Origin: Candidatus Microgenomates bacterium
GTDB lineage: Bacteria > Patescibacteriota > Microgenomatia > UBA12405 > UBA6130
DNA length: 5,957 nucleotides
Assembly (NCBI GenBank): GCA_015485895.1
Contig: WFSR01000006.1
Location: 1 to 5,957 of the forward strand
Direction: 5' to 3'
Part shown: in pieces, positions 1 to 5,006 of the stretch
Numbering within the stretch: position 1 is the first letter of the stretch
Layout of the letters: each line of letters opens with the position of its first letter
Program-made: the position numbers and the translations under genes
The notes under the pieces: model-generated
The model's database searches: none
What the model was told of the DNA's origin: nothing
Seen by the model: only the letters and a program-made list of their open reading frames with translations

Positions 1-571
1 AGTTCCAAAAGTAACCCTCTAGCTCAGGGTCAGCTTCAAAAATACTCAGAGCCTGCGGTAATTTTAGCTTAGGTATTACTTTTCCTTTAGTTAAAGCCAA
101 GTACTCACGGAAACTTAAGATGGGCAAGGTTAGCACTTTCACTCGGCGTGAGAGGTCTTCCTTGGTGTTTAAAATATCTAGGGAAACAGAGCTGGTGAAG
201 AAAACTTTTAGGTCGAAAATGTCATAAATCTGTTTGAGATAAAGAGACCACCGCGGCAGGTAGTGAATTTCATCGAGGAGAAGGATTTTTATTCTGTAAC
301 GCTCAACCAATTCTTTGGCTAAGACCAAAAGATCTGCCCCTTCAACAGTATCCAGGGAAATATAAAAGCTTTGTGGCAAGGTAGTGAGAAGCTGTAAAAG
401 TAAAACAGTCTTCCCACTGCCTCGCAGGCCGGAAATCCCGGTAATATAGGGAAGTTGGGTTTCCTTTTCCCTCAGCTCCTTAAAAAGGAAGCGATGAAAA
501 CCAAACCGTGTCGCCTGTTGGCGATAGCTGGCTTGCAGCTGAATTAGCTTTTCTAAGATTTGAGTTTCCAT
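1..571 (-). CDS. AAA ATPase, COG1373-like (3' part beyond window edge)
   Basis: Partial gene: the ATG is at 569-571 and the open frame continues past base 1, giving about 190 N-terminal residues. A Walker A motif GLRGSGKT lies at residues 48-55. A Walker B motif with the core ILLLDEIHYL lies at about 96-105 (D100, E101). A sensor-1-like FFTSSVS is at 124-130, followed by a segment around SRRVKVLTLPILSFREY (141-157). That last pattern is typical of the COG1373 ATPases, which usually carry a C-terminal DUF4143 domain; here that part lies outside the window. Family members are cytosolic P-loop ATPases of poorly defined role, often multicopy and sometimes linked to mobile DNA or toxin-antitoxin-like loci. 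The start is supported by a near-perfect promoter whose -10 ends 6 nt before the ATG. The P-loop ATPase identity is secure; the cellular function is unknown. Confidence 0.85.
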   Translation of the reverse strand, partial: METQILEKLIQLQASYRQQATRFGFHRFLFKELREKETQLPYITGISGLRGSGKTVLLLQLLTTLPQSFYISLDTVEGADLLVLAKELVERYRIKILLLDEIHYLPRWSLYLKQIYDIFDLKVFFTSSVSLDILNTKEDLSRRVKVLTLPILSFREYLALTKGKVIPKLKLPQALSIFEADPELEGYFWN

Positions 572-577
572 ATTCTG

Positions 578-605
578 ATTATACTAAAGATCTACATTTT
601 GTCAA
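578..605 (-). promoter_or_regulatory. Promoter of the AAA ATPase gene, apparently leaderless
   Basis: Reading the minus strand, TTGACA (600-605) is separated by 16 bp from TATAAT (578-583). Only 6 nt lie between the -10 hexamer and the ATG at 571, so transcription should begin at or next to the start codon. No Shine-Dalgarno sequence is visible. A direct repeat TGACAAA (598-604 and 611-617, 13 bp apart) overlaps the -35 and could be an operator, but that is speculative. Confidence 0.75.
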
Positions 606-717
606 ATAAATTTGTCAGAATGTATGCCATTTTGGCCAATTCTTTTACCAAGATGAAGATGAGAGGCTAACACTCCCGAGGTGTCAAGTGTATTCCACCT
701 CCCAGGTGGAAGATTGA

Positions 718-972
718 CCTGCCTGCGCAGGCAGGCAAATCCTAAATCCTAATGACCTAAATCCTAAACCCCGACGTGACATCGGGGCAGGCAATAACCA
801 AATTACCCAATGACTAAATGACCAAAATAAAATGCAAAAATAAAGATAAAGAAAAAAGAAATGTTTTGAATATTTGAATTTTGGTCATTTGAATTTGTTT
901 AGTCCGCCAGCTGGCGGATTAGGATTTTGGTAATTAGGATTTGTTTGGTTATTGAGATTTGGGATTTGGTAC
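718..972. repeat. Long imperfect palindromic element, copy 1
   Basis: This element fills most of the 572-975 intergenic gap. It starts with a perfect 18-bp palindrome, CCTGCCTGCGCAGGCAGG (718-735). Left-arm AAATCCTAA-type blocks (737-768) find complements at about 919-945. An inner perfect 13-bp inverted repeat pairs 816-828 (AAATGACCAAAAT) with 878-890. The right arm carries the palindrome TCCGCCAGCTGGCGGA (903-918). The element is related to the copy at 2345-2567: 28 bases are identical (895-922 and 2503-2530), and so is most of the left-arm block beginning GCAGGCAAATCCTAAAT. No ORF lies inside. It resembles a non-coding, MITE-like or folded-RNA repeat; the outer boundaries are approximate. 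Confidence 0.7.
769..787. repeat. Short hairpin CCCCGA-(7)-TCGGGG
   Basis: CCCCGA (769-774) pairs with TCGGGG (782-787) around a 7-nt loop. It is embedded in the left arm of the long palindromic element and resembles the better-preserved palindrome at 4589-4607. The second element copy has an unrelated CCCCC...GGGG stretch at the comparable place, so these small hairpins look like exchangeable modules. Confidence 0.55.
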
Positions 973-975
973 TTA

Positions 976-2157
976 TTATAGTTGTTGTTGGTTGTTAGTT
1001 GCCAGTTGGTAGTTGGCGACAGCCAGGAGCCCATAGTAGGCAATGACTAGGGCGAGGGGGAAGGGGATGGTAAGTTGAGCCAGGCGCCAGTGGCCCCACC
1101 AATGGATGTTGGCCAGGAAAAATTGAAGGAGGGGATAGCTGAGCCAGAGGAAAAGCACGCCAAAGGGTGGCCAAATTAGGCCTAAAAATAGGGCAATGAG
1201 ACCGATTTCCATCAGGAAGGGGACTAGGGGGAGAATAAACATGTTGGCAAGGGGAGCGACCAGGGAAAGCTGGTGGAAGTGGTAGGCAATGAGGGGGAAG
1301 ACGAGGATTTGGGCGGCTAAGGTGTCGGCGAGCTCGGGACCGACCAGGGGCCAACGGTGGATGAAAGTGAATTTGGGGCTGAGGAGGAGAATGCCGGCGA
1401 GAGCAGCGAGGCTAAGTTGGAAACTAATACTGGCCAAGAGGCTGGGATCAACAAAAAGCATTAGGGTGGCGGCAAGGAAAAAAGCCGGCCAGATGGCAAA
1501 TTTACGCCCTAGGAATTGGGCCAGATAAACGAAACTGATGATAATGGCGGCCCGGATGACCGGTGGTTGCCAGCCGGCGAGGAAGGTATAAAGCCAGACT
1601 AAAAGAAAGCCGAGGCCGAGGGCGGGCTGGCGGCCGAGAAAGTTGGCGGCAAAATCAACCGGGTATTGGCTGATGACGGTGAGGTTGTAGCCACTGGCGA
1701 CGACGATGTGGAGAGTGCCGCTCCGTTGGAGGGCCTGGCGGAAAGTGGGGGAGAGGCTGGTTTTTTGGCCGAGGACAATGCCGGCAAGGAGATCGGCGGC
1801 TGGTTTGGGCAGCCAACGCTGGTAGTAGCCGCCCAGCTGAATTTGCAAATGGTGGAAAAATTGGCGGAGGTGGAGAAAAAGCACCTTGGGATGGTGGCTG
1901 GGCAAGGGTTGCAGGCTTTTGACCAAGAAAACGGCCTGGGGAGTGAGCTGCCATTGGCCCTGGAGGCGGTAACAGTGGCCAGGCTGCCAAGGTTGGTGAA
2001 AGACTAGCTGGACCGGGCGTTGGCGGACAAAGGTGCGGGAATGGCGGGAAAAGTAGGCCGGGCACCAGGTGAATTGGTGGGGGAAGGCCGGCTGGCGCCA
2101 AAAAAGAAGCAGGCGCAAGGAGAGGAGAAGACCGATAACAAGCCAGCCGCGCTTCAT
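976..2157 (-). CDS. comEC: ComEC/Rec2-family DNA uptake channel, compact form without MBL domain
   Basis: This 393-residue polytopic membrane protein is very rich in Leu, Phe, Ala and Trp. ComEC moves single-stranded DNA across the cytoplasmic membrane during natural transformation. Recognisable Competence-domain blocks are LLAGIVLGQKTSLSP (123-137), the SGTLHIVVASGYNLTVI stretch (146-162), GWQPPVIRAA (195-204), SFQLSLAALAGILLLSP (245-261), and a long LADTLAAQILVFPLIAYHF...SLVAPLANMF region (278-307). An N-terminal membrane helix (about 5-20) and a short extracytoplasmic-type segment (about 25-95) precede the channel. Full-length ComEC is usually 600-800 residues and ends in a metallo-beta-lactamase domain; here the frame stops after the last membrane helix. 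The last residues (ATNNQQQL) come from a GTTG-rich low-complexity tract, so the 3' end may have been replaced by repeat DNA. The ATG at 2157 is favoured by a TATAAT 5 nt upstream. Confidence 0.87.
   Translation of the reverse strand: MKRGWLVIGLLLSLRLLLFWRQPAFPHQFTWCPAYFSRHSRTFVRQRPVQLVFHQPWQPGHCYRLQGQWQLTPQAVFLVKSLQPLPSHHPKVLFLHLRQFFHHLQIQLGGYYQRWLPKPAADLLAGIVLGQKTSLSPTFRQALQRSGTLHIVVASGYNLTVISQYPVDFAANFLGRQPALGLGFLLVWLYTFLAGWQPPVIRAAIIISFVYLAQFLGRKFAIWPAFFLAATLMLFVDPSLLASISFQLSLAALAGILLLSPKFTFIHRWPLVGPELADTLAAQILVFPLIAYHFHQLSLVAPLANMFILPLVPFLMEIGLIALFLGLIWPPFGVLFLWLSYPLLQFFLANIHWWGHWRLAQLTIPFPLALVIAYYGLLAVANYQLATNNQQQL
980..1016. repeat. GTTG-rich low-complexity tract at the comEC 3' end
   Basis: The plus strand runs through repeated GTTG, AGTTG and GGTAGTTGG units. 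It encodes the last residues of ComEC and its composition differs from the upstream coding sequence. It lies next to the palindromic element and looks like intergenic repeat sequence that has been captured by the reading frame. Confidence 0.5.
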
Positions 2158-2162
2158 GGCTG

Positions 2163-2192
2163 ATTATATAAAAAATTAAAGTGGAAAGTGAA
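2163..2192 (-). promoter_or_regulatory. comEC promoter, apparently leaderless
   Basis: On the minus strand, TATAAT (2163-2168) lies 18 bp downstream of TTCACT (2187-2192), which matches four of six -35 consensus bases. Five nt separate the -10 from the ATG. The 9-nt string TATAATCAG is identical to the one upstream of the AAA ATPase. No Shine-Dalgarno sequence is present. Confidence 0.6.
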
Positions 2193-2204
2193 AAGTTAAA
2201 AATG

Positions 2205-2261
2205 GAGCTAGGAACTAGGAACTAGGTTGTTAAAACTCGGAGCTTAGAACTCGGAACTTAG
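2205..2261. repeat. Short tandem repeats: GAACTAG x3 and a 14-bp unit x2
   Basis: Three adjacent 7-bp units (GAGCTAG, GAACTAG, GAACTAG) occupy 2205-2225. They are followed by two 14-bp units, AACTCGGAGCTTAG (2234-2247) and AACTCGGAACTTAG (2248-2261). The two sets are related to each other (GAACT/CTTAG themes). They lie just upstream of the comEC promoter and do not encode protein. Confidence 0.75.
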
Positions 2262-2270
2262 TAATGCGTT

Positions 2271-2300
2271 ATCCCGCCCTTTCATGGGAAAGAGCGGGAT
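2271..2300. repeat. GC-rich stem-loop, repeat module related to 4363-4420
   Basis: ATCCCGC (2271-2277) pairs with GCGGGAT (2294-2300). A one-base mismatch (C2278/A2293) follows, then CTTTC (2279-2283) pairs with GAAAG (2288-2292) around the loop ATGG. The stem followed by ATCTTC and a GTGGG-like tail recurs in degraded form at about 4363-4420 (CCCTTTCAT...GGATCTTCAG). No run of T follows on either strand, so it is not a convincing terminator. Confidence 0.6.
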
Positions 2301-2344
2301 CTTCGGTGGGCGTGCTGCCAATAATGGTAGTATGACGAGAATAA

Positions 2345-2567
2345 AAGCACCAAATCACAAATAACAAATTCCAAACCCCCATTCGGTAGGGGCAGGCAAA
2401 TCCTAAATTCTAATGACCCAAATCCTAAACAATGTTCAAATGACCAAAACAGAAGAAAGATGACAAAGATGTTTTGAACATTTGGATTTCGGTTATTTGA
2501 TATTGTTTAGTCCGCCAGCTGGCGGATTAGAATTTAGGATTTAGAATTTGTTTGTAATTTGGTGCTT
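2345..2567. repeat. Long imperfect palindromic element, copy 2 (MITE-like)
   Basis: This 223-bp non-coding element has perfect 11-bp terminal inverted repeats: AAGCACCAAAT (2345-2355) and ATTTGGTGCTT (2557-2567). Internal pairing continues through CAAATTCC/CAAATTCT-like and AAATCCTAAA-like arms. An inner perfect 10-bp inverted repeat pairs AATGTTCAAA (2431-2440) with 2473-2482. The right arm holds the palindrome TCCGCCAGCTGGCGGA (2511-2526). It shares a 28-base identity and most of its left arm with the copy at 718-972. No transposase is present. It could be a non-autonomous mobile element or a structured-RNA repeat; no clear target-site duplication was visible. Confidence 0.72.
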
Positions 2568-2600
2568 GGGATTTGGAATTTAATATTTATGTAGATATTT

Positions 2601-2655
2601 CCCGAGGTGCGAAGGGTACCGCACCTCGGAGGTGCAATGCACTACGCACCTCGGG
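2601..2655. repeat. 55-bp three-armed hairpin repeat, copy 1
   Basis: This sequence is identical over 55 bases to 4233-4287, in the same orientation. It contains CCCGAGGTGCG, then CGCACCTCGG, then CGCACCTCGGG, so the first arm can pair with either of the two others. A small internal hairpin GTGC-AAT-GCAC lies between the last two arms. It lies 35 bp beyond the stop codon of the methyltransferase/glycosyltransferase gene. It may help end that transcript, but no T tract follows on the minus strand. Confidence 0.85.
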
Positions 2656-2690
2656 ATTTTGCGATACTTTTGTGCCTGGGTGGAGTGAAT

Positions 2691-4130
2691 TTAAAAGCGG
2701 CGATTTAGTTTTTCCAATTGATGAAGGATATAGCGGCTGAAAAGTCGTTTAAGACGGCGGCTGTGGAGGTGGCGGCTGACCCGGCGGAACTCATCAATGT
2801 CGGAAATCCGGCGGAGGCGCTTGATAATTTTAATGTCCTCGGGAACTAGGTGATAAGCCTGGCCAAATCCCCAAGCAACCTCGGCCGCTTCTTGGAGATA
2901 CTCTTTAATAGCAATAGTGGGGGAGTGCTTTTGATATTTTAGGAGAACGCGCAAGCCCCAAAGGCGAACTTTTGTTGTTTGGGGAAGAAATCTTTTATTG
3001 AGAAGCATCTCGACGCCAAATCGAGCCCGGCGCATTTTTGGTAAAAGGGGAAGCAGGTCATGGCGGTAATAAGCCCGTTCCCCGCCAAGGTGTTGAAAGA
3101 ATGGCTCCCAAAGCGAGCCGCTTTTACCCCGTAAGCCAAGAACAACTCGAGTTTGGCTTTTTAGCAGTGGGGCCAAAAGGGCTCGGATGTGCATTTGACG
3201 CAGGTTGACGATGTCGGCATCGAAAAAGGCAACAATTTCCCCACTGGCGGCCTGAATTCCGGCTGCTAGAGCAAACCCCTTACCATGGTTGCGGCGGAGG
3301 TTGATTAACTTGATGCGGGGTTGGAATTTTTGGAGAATGGCCAGAGAGCGGTCGGTTGAACCATCGTTGATACAGATAACCTCTCGAATCAGGGGGCTTG
3401 CCAATAAAGTTTCAACTAATTTAGCGACGGTTTTTTCTTCGTTATAAACGGGGACAATGGCAGAGACAGTTTTGAGATAGTGGAATTGGCGGTAGGTACG
3501 GCGGTCTTTGAAGAAAACGGCAACGATGTCCTCGCCAATAGTCTCCTGGTGACGGGCAAATTTTGGGGGGATGATGTTGAAGCCGAGCCTGATTTGGGCT
3601 AAAAGTTGGCGGCGGGTGTAATAACTGTTCCAACGGACAAAATTTTGGCCATCGCGCTCGGACCACTCGGCCAGCCAGTGCCTAATTTTTTGCCAGACTT
3701 TATGATGTTTTCGGTAATTATTGGGCTTGCCCGGTTCGCAAATAATGAGCATTTTTTGGCTGCTTTCCCAAGCGAGCCGGATAAAATCTCGGCGGCGATT
3801 TTGAGGGAGGTGGTGAAGAAGGTCACAGACAACCACAATATCGGCGGGGCGGTAGTTTTTGGGGTCGAGAGCATTGCCGGAAAAAATATCCAGACCTTGC
3901 CTTTTGCCATAGTTGATAAAATGCCGATTGGTGTCGAAGCCTTGGTAGCGGCTTTTGGGAGGGAGAAATTGGGTTAGAGGGGCAGGGCCGCAACCTGGCT
4001 CGAGGATGAAATCGCCACGGCGGGTAAAGCTGGCGATATAACGGTAGCGTTGACTGAAAGCTTGGCGGTGTAACAAGCGCAATCCCCACAGGTAGAGACG
4101 GGGGAAACGGTAGAAAATGCTTTTATTCAT
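2691..4130 (-). CDS. Fused SAM-dependent methyltransferase and GT2 glycosyltransferase
   Basis: This 479-residue cytosolic or membrane-associated protein joins two enzymes. Residues 1 to about 210 form a class I methyltransferase: glycine-rich motif I LEPGCGPA (43-50), GFDTN (64-68) for the ribose-binding acidic region, GNALD (85-89), and VVVCDLLHHLP (99-109). Residues about 221-440 form a family 2 glycosyltransferase: SAIVPVYNEE (223-232), NDGSTD (255-260), NHGKGFALAAGI (281-292), the metal-binding FFDADI (302-307), and an acceptor-side ERAYYRHDLL...RARFGVEMLLNKRF region (351-381). The Arg/Lys-rich C-terminus (438-479) has no strong membrane helix. A role in making or decorating a cell-envelope polyprenyl-linked glycan or glycolipid is inferred from these families; the sugar and the methyl acceptor cannot be read. 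The gene stands alone, bracketed by identical 55-bp repeats. The ATG is supported by TAAAAT 6 nt upstream. Confidence 0.85.
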   Translation of the reverse strand: MNKSIFYRFPRLYLWGLRLLHRQAFSQRYRYIASFTRRGDFILEPGCGPAPLTQFLPPKSRYQGFDTNRHFINYGKRQGLDIFSGNALDPKNYRPADIVVVCDLLHHLPQNRRRDFIRLAWESSQKMLIICEPGKPNNYRKHHKVWQKIRHWLAEWSERDGQNFVRWNSYYTRRQLLAQIRLGFNIIPPKFARHQETIGEDIVAVFFKDRRTYRQFHYLKTVSAIVPVYNEEKTVAKLVETLLASPLIREVICINDGSTDRSLAILQKFQPRIKLINLRRNHGKGFALAAGIQAASGEIVAFFDADIVNLRQMHIRALLAPLLKSQTRVVLGLRGKSGSLWEPFFQHLGGERAYYRHDLLPLLPKMRRARFGVEMLLNKRFLPQTTKVRLWGLRVLLKYQKHSPTIAIKEYLQEAAEVAWGFGQAYHLVPEDIKIIKRLRRISDIDEFRRVSRHLHSRRLKRLFSRYILHQLEKLNRRF

Positions 4131-4136
4131 GTTGAT

Positions 4137-4142
4137 ATTTTA
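4137..4142 (-). promoter_or_regulatory. Possible leaderless -10 element of the fusion gene
   Basis: TAAAAT on the minus strand lies exactly 6 nt before the ATG at 4130, the same spacing as for the AAA ATPase and leuS. No acceptable -35 hexamer is found at 16-18 bp; TTGCAA (4165-4170) is 22 bp away. AGGTGG just upstream is too far from the ATG to act as a Shine-Dalgarno sequence. Confidence 0.4.
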
Positions 4143-4232
4143 CCACCTAGTTAGTTAAGGCGGCTTGCAAAACAGCCTGATGAAGGTGTCGTAAGCATCA
4201 TGAGAGAAATAAGATTGATTTAGCCACTATCT

Positions 4233-4287
4233 CCCGAGGTGCGAAGGGTACCGCACCTCGGAGGTGCAATGCACTACGCACCTCGGG
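4233..4287. repeat. 55-bp three-armed hairpin repeat, copy 2
   Basis: This is an exact 55-base match to 2601-2655 in direct orientation, 1632 bp away. The sequence following both copies is also similar (GGGATTTT, then TTTTGTGCCT and GGG). It lies about 100 bp upstream of the fusion gene start. On the plus strand the stem is followed by ATTTTT, as in an intrinsic terminator, but no plus-strand gene precedes it. Confidence 0.85.
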
Positions 4288-4386
4288 ATTTTTGACATTT
4301 TTTGTGCCTAGGGTCCCGCCGCTAAGGAGCCAGAAAAACACCCTGATTGTCAATATTTTGTCACCCTGCCCTTTCATAAAAAAAGT

Positions 4387-4447
4387 AGGATCTTCAGCTG
4401 AGTGAGCAGTTACTCTCGTTGTTAGTTCACCACCCACTGAAGATCCT
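4387..4447. repeat. Inverted repeat with 11-bp perfect arms
   Basis: AGGATCTTCAG (4387-4397) pairs with CTGAAGATCCT (4437-4447) around a 39-nt loop. The left arm belongs to the CCCTTTCAT...GGATCTTC module also seen at 2271-2310. A second small inverted repeat, ATCCTGA (4443-4449) with TCAGGAT (4472-4478), overlaps its right edge. No coding sequence is credible here. Confidence 0.6.
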
Positions 4448-4467
4448 GAACTTTTTAACTTCGTCAA

Positions 4468-4522
4468 AAAATCAGGATGACGGGGGAAGGCAAGCTAATT
4501 GCCGGTGAAAATCAAGATGACG
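4468..4522. repeat. Imperfect 15-bp direct repeat AAAATCARGATGACG
   Basis: The 15-base units at 4468-4482 and 4508-4522 differ at one position and are 40 bp apart. They are part of the repeat-rich gap between the fusion gene and the tRNA array. No function can be assigned. Confidence 0.45.
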
Positions 4523-4560
4523 CGGTATTAAATCCCAAGCGCCAACTCATAAACCTCAAA

Positions 4561-4578
4561 CCTACCTGTGCAGGCAGA
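4561..4578. repeat. Degenerate copy of the CCTGCCTGCGCAGGCAGG palindrome
   Basis: The 18 bases differ at three positions from the perfect palindrome at 718-735. The hairpin is mostly retained (CTACCTG/CAGGCAG). It lies 10 bp from the next palindrome, so two different palindrome types are adjacent at the outer end of the tRNA-derived array. Confidence 0.45.
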
Positions 4579-4588
4579 CCATTAACTT

Positions 4589-4607
4589 TCCCGACGTTAC
4601 GTCGGGA
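4589..4607. repeat. Perfect palindrome TCCCGACGT-T-ACGTCGGGA
   Basis: Nine-base arms (4589-4597 and 4599-4607) surround a single central base. It abuts the last tRNA-like stub (4608-4621) precisely where the anticodon arm would start. In the two longer degenerate tRNA copies the same place is taken by GTCCGATAAATCGGAC. Confidence 0.75.
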
Positions 4608-4630
4608 CGCTCTAACCAACTTAAACATTG
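4608..4630 (-). repeat. tRNA-Ile D-loop stub (fourth array copy)
   Basis: On the minus strand, AGTTGGTTAGAGCG (4608-4621) is identical to the D-loop and D-stem 3' strand of the intact tRNA-Ile. It is preceded by the same CAATGTTTA spacer that follows the intact tRNA. Homology ends sharply at the palindrome at 4589-4607. It is non-functional and marks the outer end of the tandem array. Confidence 0.7.
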
Positions 4631-4690
4631 TGGGCGCGCCAGGACTCGAACCTAGGGCCTGTCCGATTTATCGGACCGCTCTAACCAGCT
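4631..4690 (-). pseudogene. Degenerate tRNA-Ile copy, 5' part replaced by the GIY-YIG ORF
   Basis: Read on the minus strand, this copy retains AGCTGGTTAGAGCG, an arm GTCCGATAAATCGGAC, a T-arm (CTAGG TTCGAGT CCTGG) and the acceptor 3' strand CGCGCCCA. The acceptor 5' strand and the D-stem 5' strand are missing; in their place is the 3' end of the GIY-YIG gene. That gene's stop TAG (4681-4683) is formed by the tRNA-derived GGTTAG. The anticodon arm leaves only a 6-nt loop with a 5-bp stem, so a functional tRNA is unlikely. Confidence 0.75.
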
Positions 4691-4932
4691 CCCTGACTTA
4701 TAAGCTCTAGCACCTTAACTCTGCTTTTCCACCTCTTTACTTGATATTCTCTTTTCCTTGCCTGCTTTAAAGTAGGATATTCCTCATAATATCGTAATAG
4801 CCAGGGAATAAGATAGCGAGTAGCTTTAGTTTTGCCTCGATTATGTTCCTCAAGTCTTCTCTTTAAATCGGTCGTTGATCCATAATAAAAACGTCCGTTT
4901 TTCTTGCTCTCAAGGACATAGAAAAAAGCCAT
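4681..4932 (-). CDS. GIY-YIG (URI-type) small endonuclease embedded in tRNA-derived repeats
   Basis: This 83-residue protein is about the normal length for single-domain GIY-YIG nucleases of the COG2827 type. The first half-motif is the YVL of FFYVLES (3-9); the second is YYG within RFYYGST (14-20). LKRRLEEHNRG (23-33) supplies the conserved Arg and His, and REYQVKRWKSR (61-71) the metal-binding Glu62. Such enzymes are predicted to nick or cleave DNA, and some act in homing or mobile elements; the substrate here is unknown. The ATG lies 5 bp after the 3' end of one tRNA-Ile fragment. The last codons (GGA GCT GGT TAG) are shared with the D-loop region of the next fragment, so the C-terminus and stop are tRNA-derived. 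There is no Shine-Dalgarno or -10 immediately upstream; it may be read with the upstream tRNA-Ile transcript. Confidence 0.85.
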   Translation of the reverse strand: MAFFYVLESKKNGRFYYGSTTDLKRRLEEHNRGKTKATRYLIPWLLRYYEEYPTLKQARKREYQVKRWKSRVKVLELISQGAG

Positions 4933-4937
4933 AGTTG

Positions 4938-4997
4938 TGGGCGCGCCAGGACTCGAACCTGAGACCTGTCCGATTTATCGGACCGCTCTAACCAACT
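4938..4997 (-). pseudogene. Degenerate tRNA-Ile copy between the intact tRNA and the GIY-YIG gene
   Basis: On the minus strand this copy begins at the D-loop (AGTTGGTTAGAGCG, 4984-4997). It then has the palindrome GTCCGATAAATCGGAC, a T-arm TCAGG TTCGAGT CCTGG, and the acceptor 3' strand CGCGCCCA. It is preceded by CAATGTTTA in place of the acceptor and D-stem 5' strands, so no cloverleaf is possible. The D-loop block lies exactly 70 bp from that of the intact tRNA. It is nearly identical to the copy at 4631-4690; the differences are in the T-stem/variable region plus one base in the D-loop. Confidence 0.8.
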
Positions 4998-5006
4998 TAA
5001 ACATTG

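Noticed and set aside
572..717. Possible small gene in the gap upstream of the AAA ATPase
   Set aside because: Beyond the promoter and a small TCCACCT-CCC-AGGTGGA hairpin there is no frame with a credible start and length.
1655..2101. Proline-rich ORFs overlapping comEC in other frames
   Set aside because: They are compositional shadows of the Leu- and Trp-rich comEC codons, with no recognisable motif.
2601..2670. Intrinsic terminator for the fusion gene
   Set aside because: The stem is strong, but the minus-strand sequence after it is AAATATC with no T tract. It may still stop transcription, but that cannot be claimed.
4198..4467. Minus-strand ORF of 89 codons
   Set aside because: It runs through the 55-bp hairpin repeat and the 11-bp inverted repeat, has no domain-like pattern, and is explained by non-coding repeats.
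4477..4710. Plus-strand ORF of 77 codons with a GAPGLEPRACPIY stretch
   Set aside because: It is the antisense translation of tRNA-Ile-derived repeats plus palindromic intergenic DNA, with no start context. It is a known type of false gene call over tRNA sequence.
4961..5006. Second tRNA gene next to tRNA-Ile
   Set aside because: The copy lacks the acceptor and D-stem 5' strands and its anticodon arm would have only a 6-nt loop, so a cloverleaf cannot form. It is treated as a degenerate fragment.
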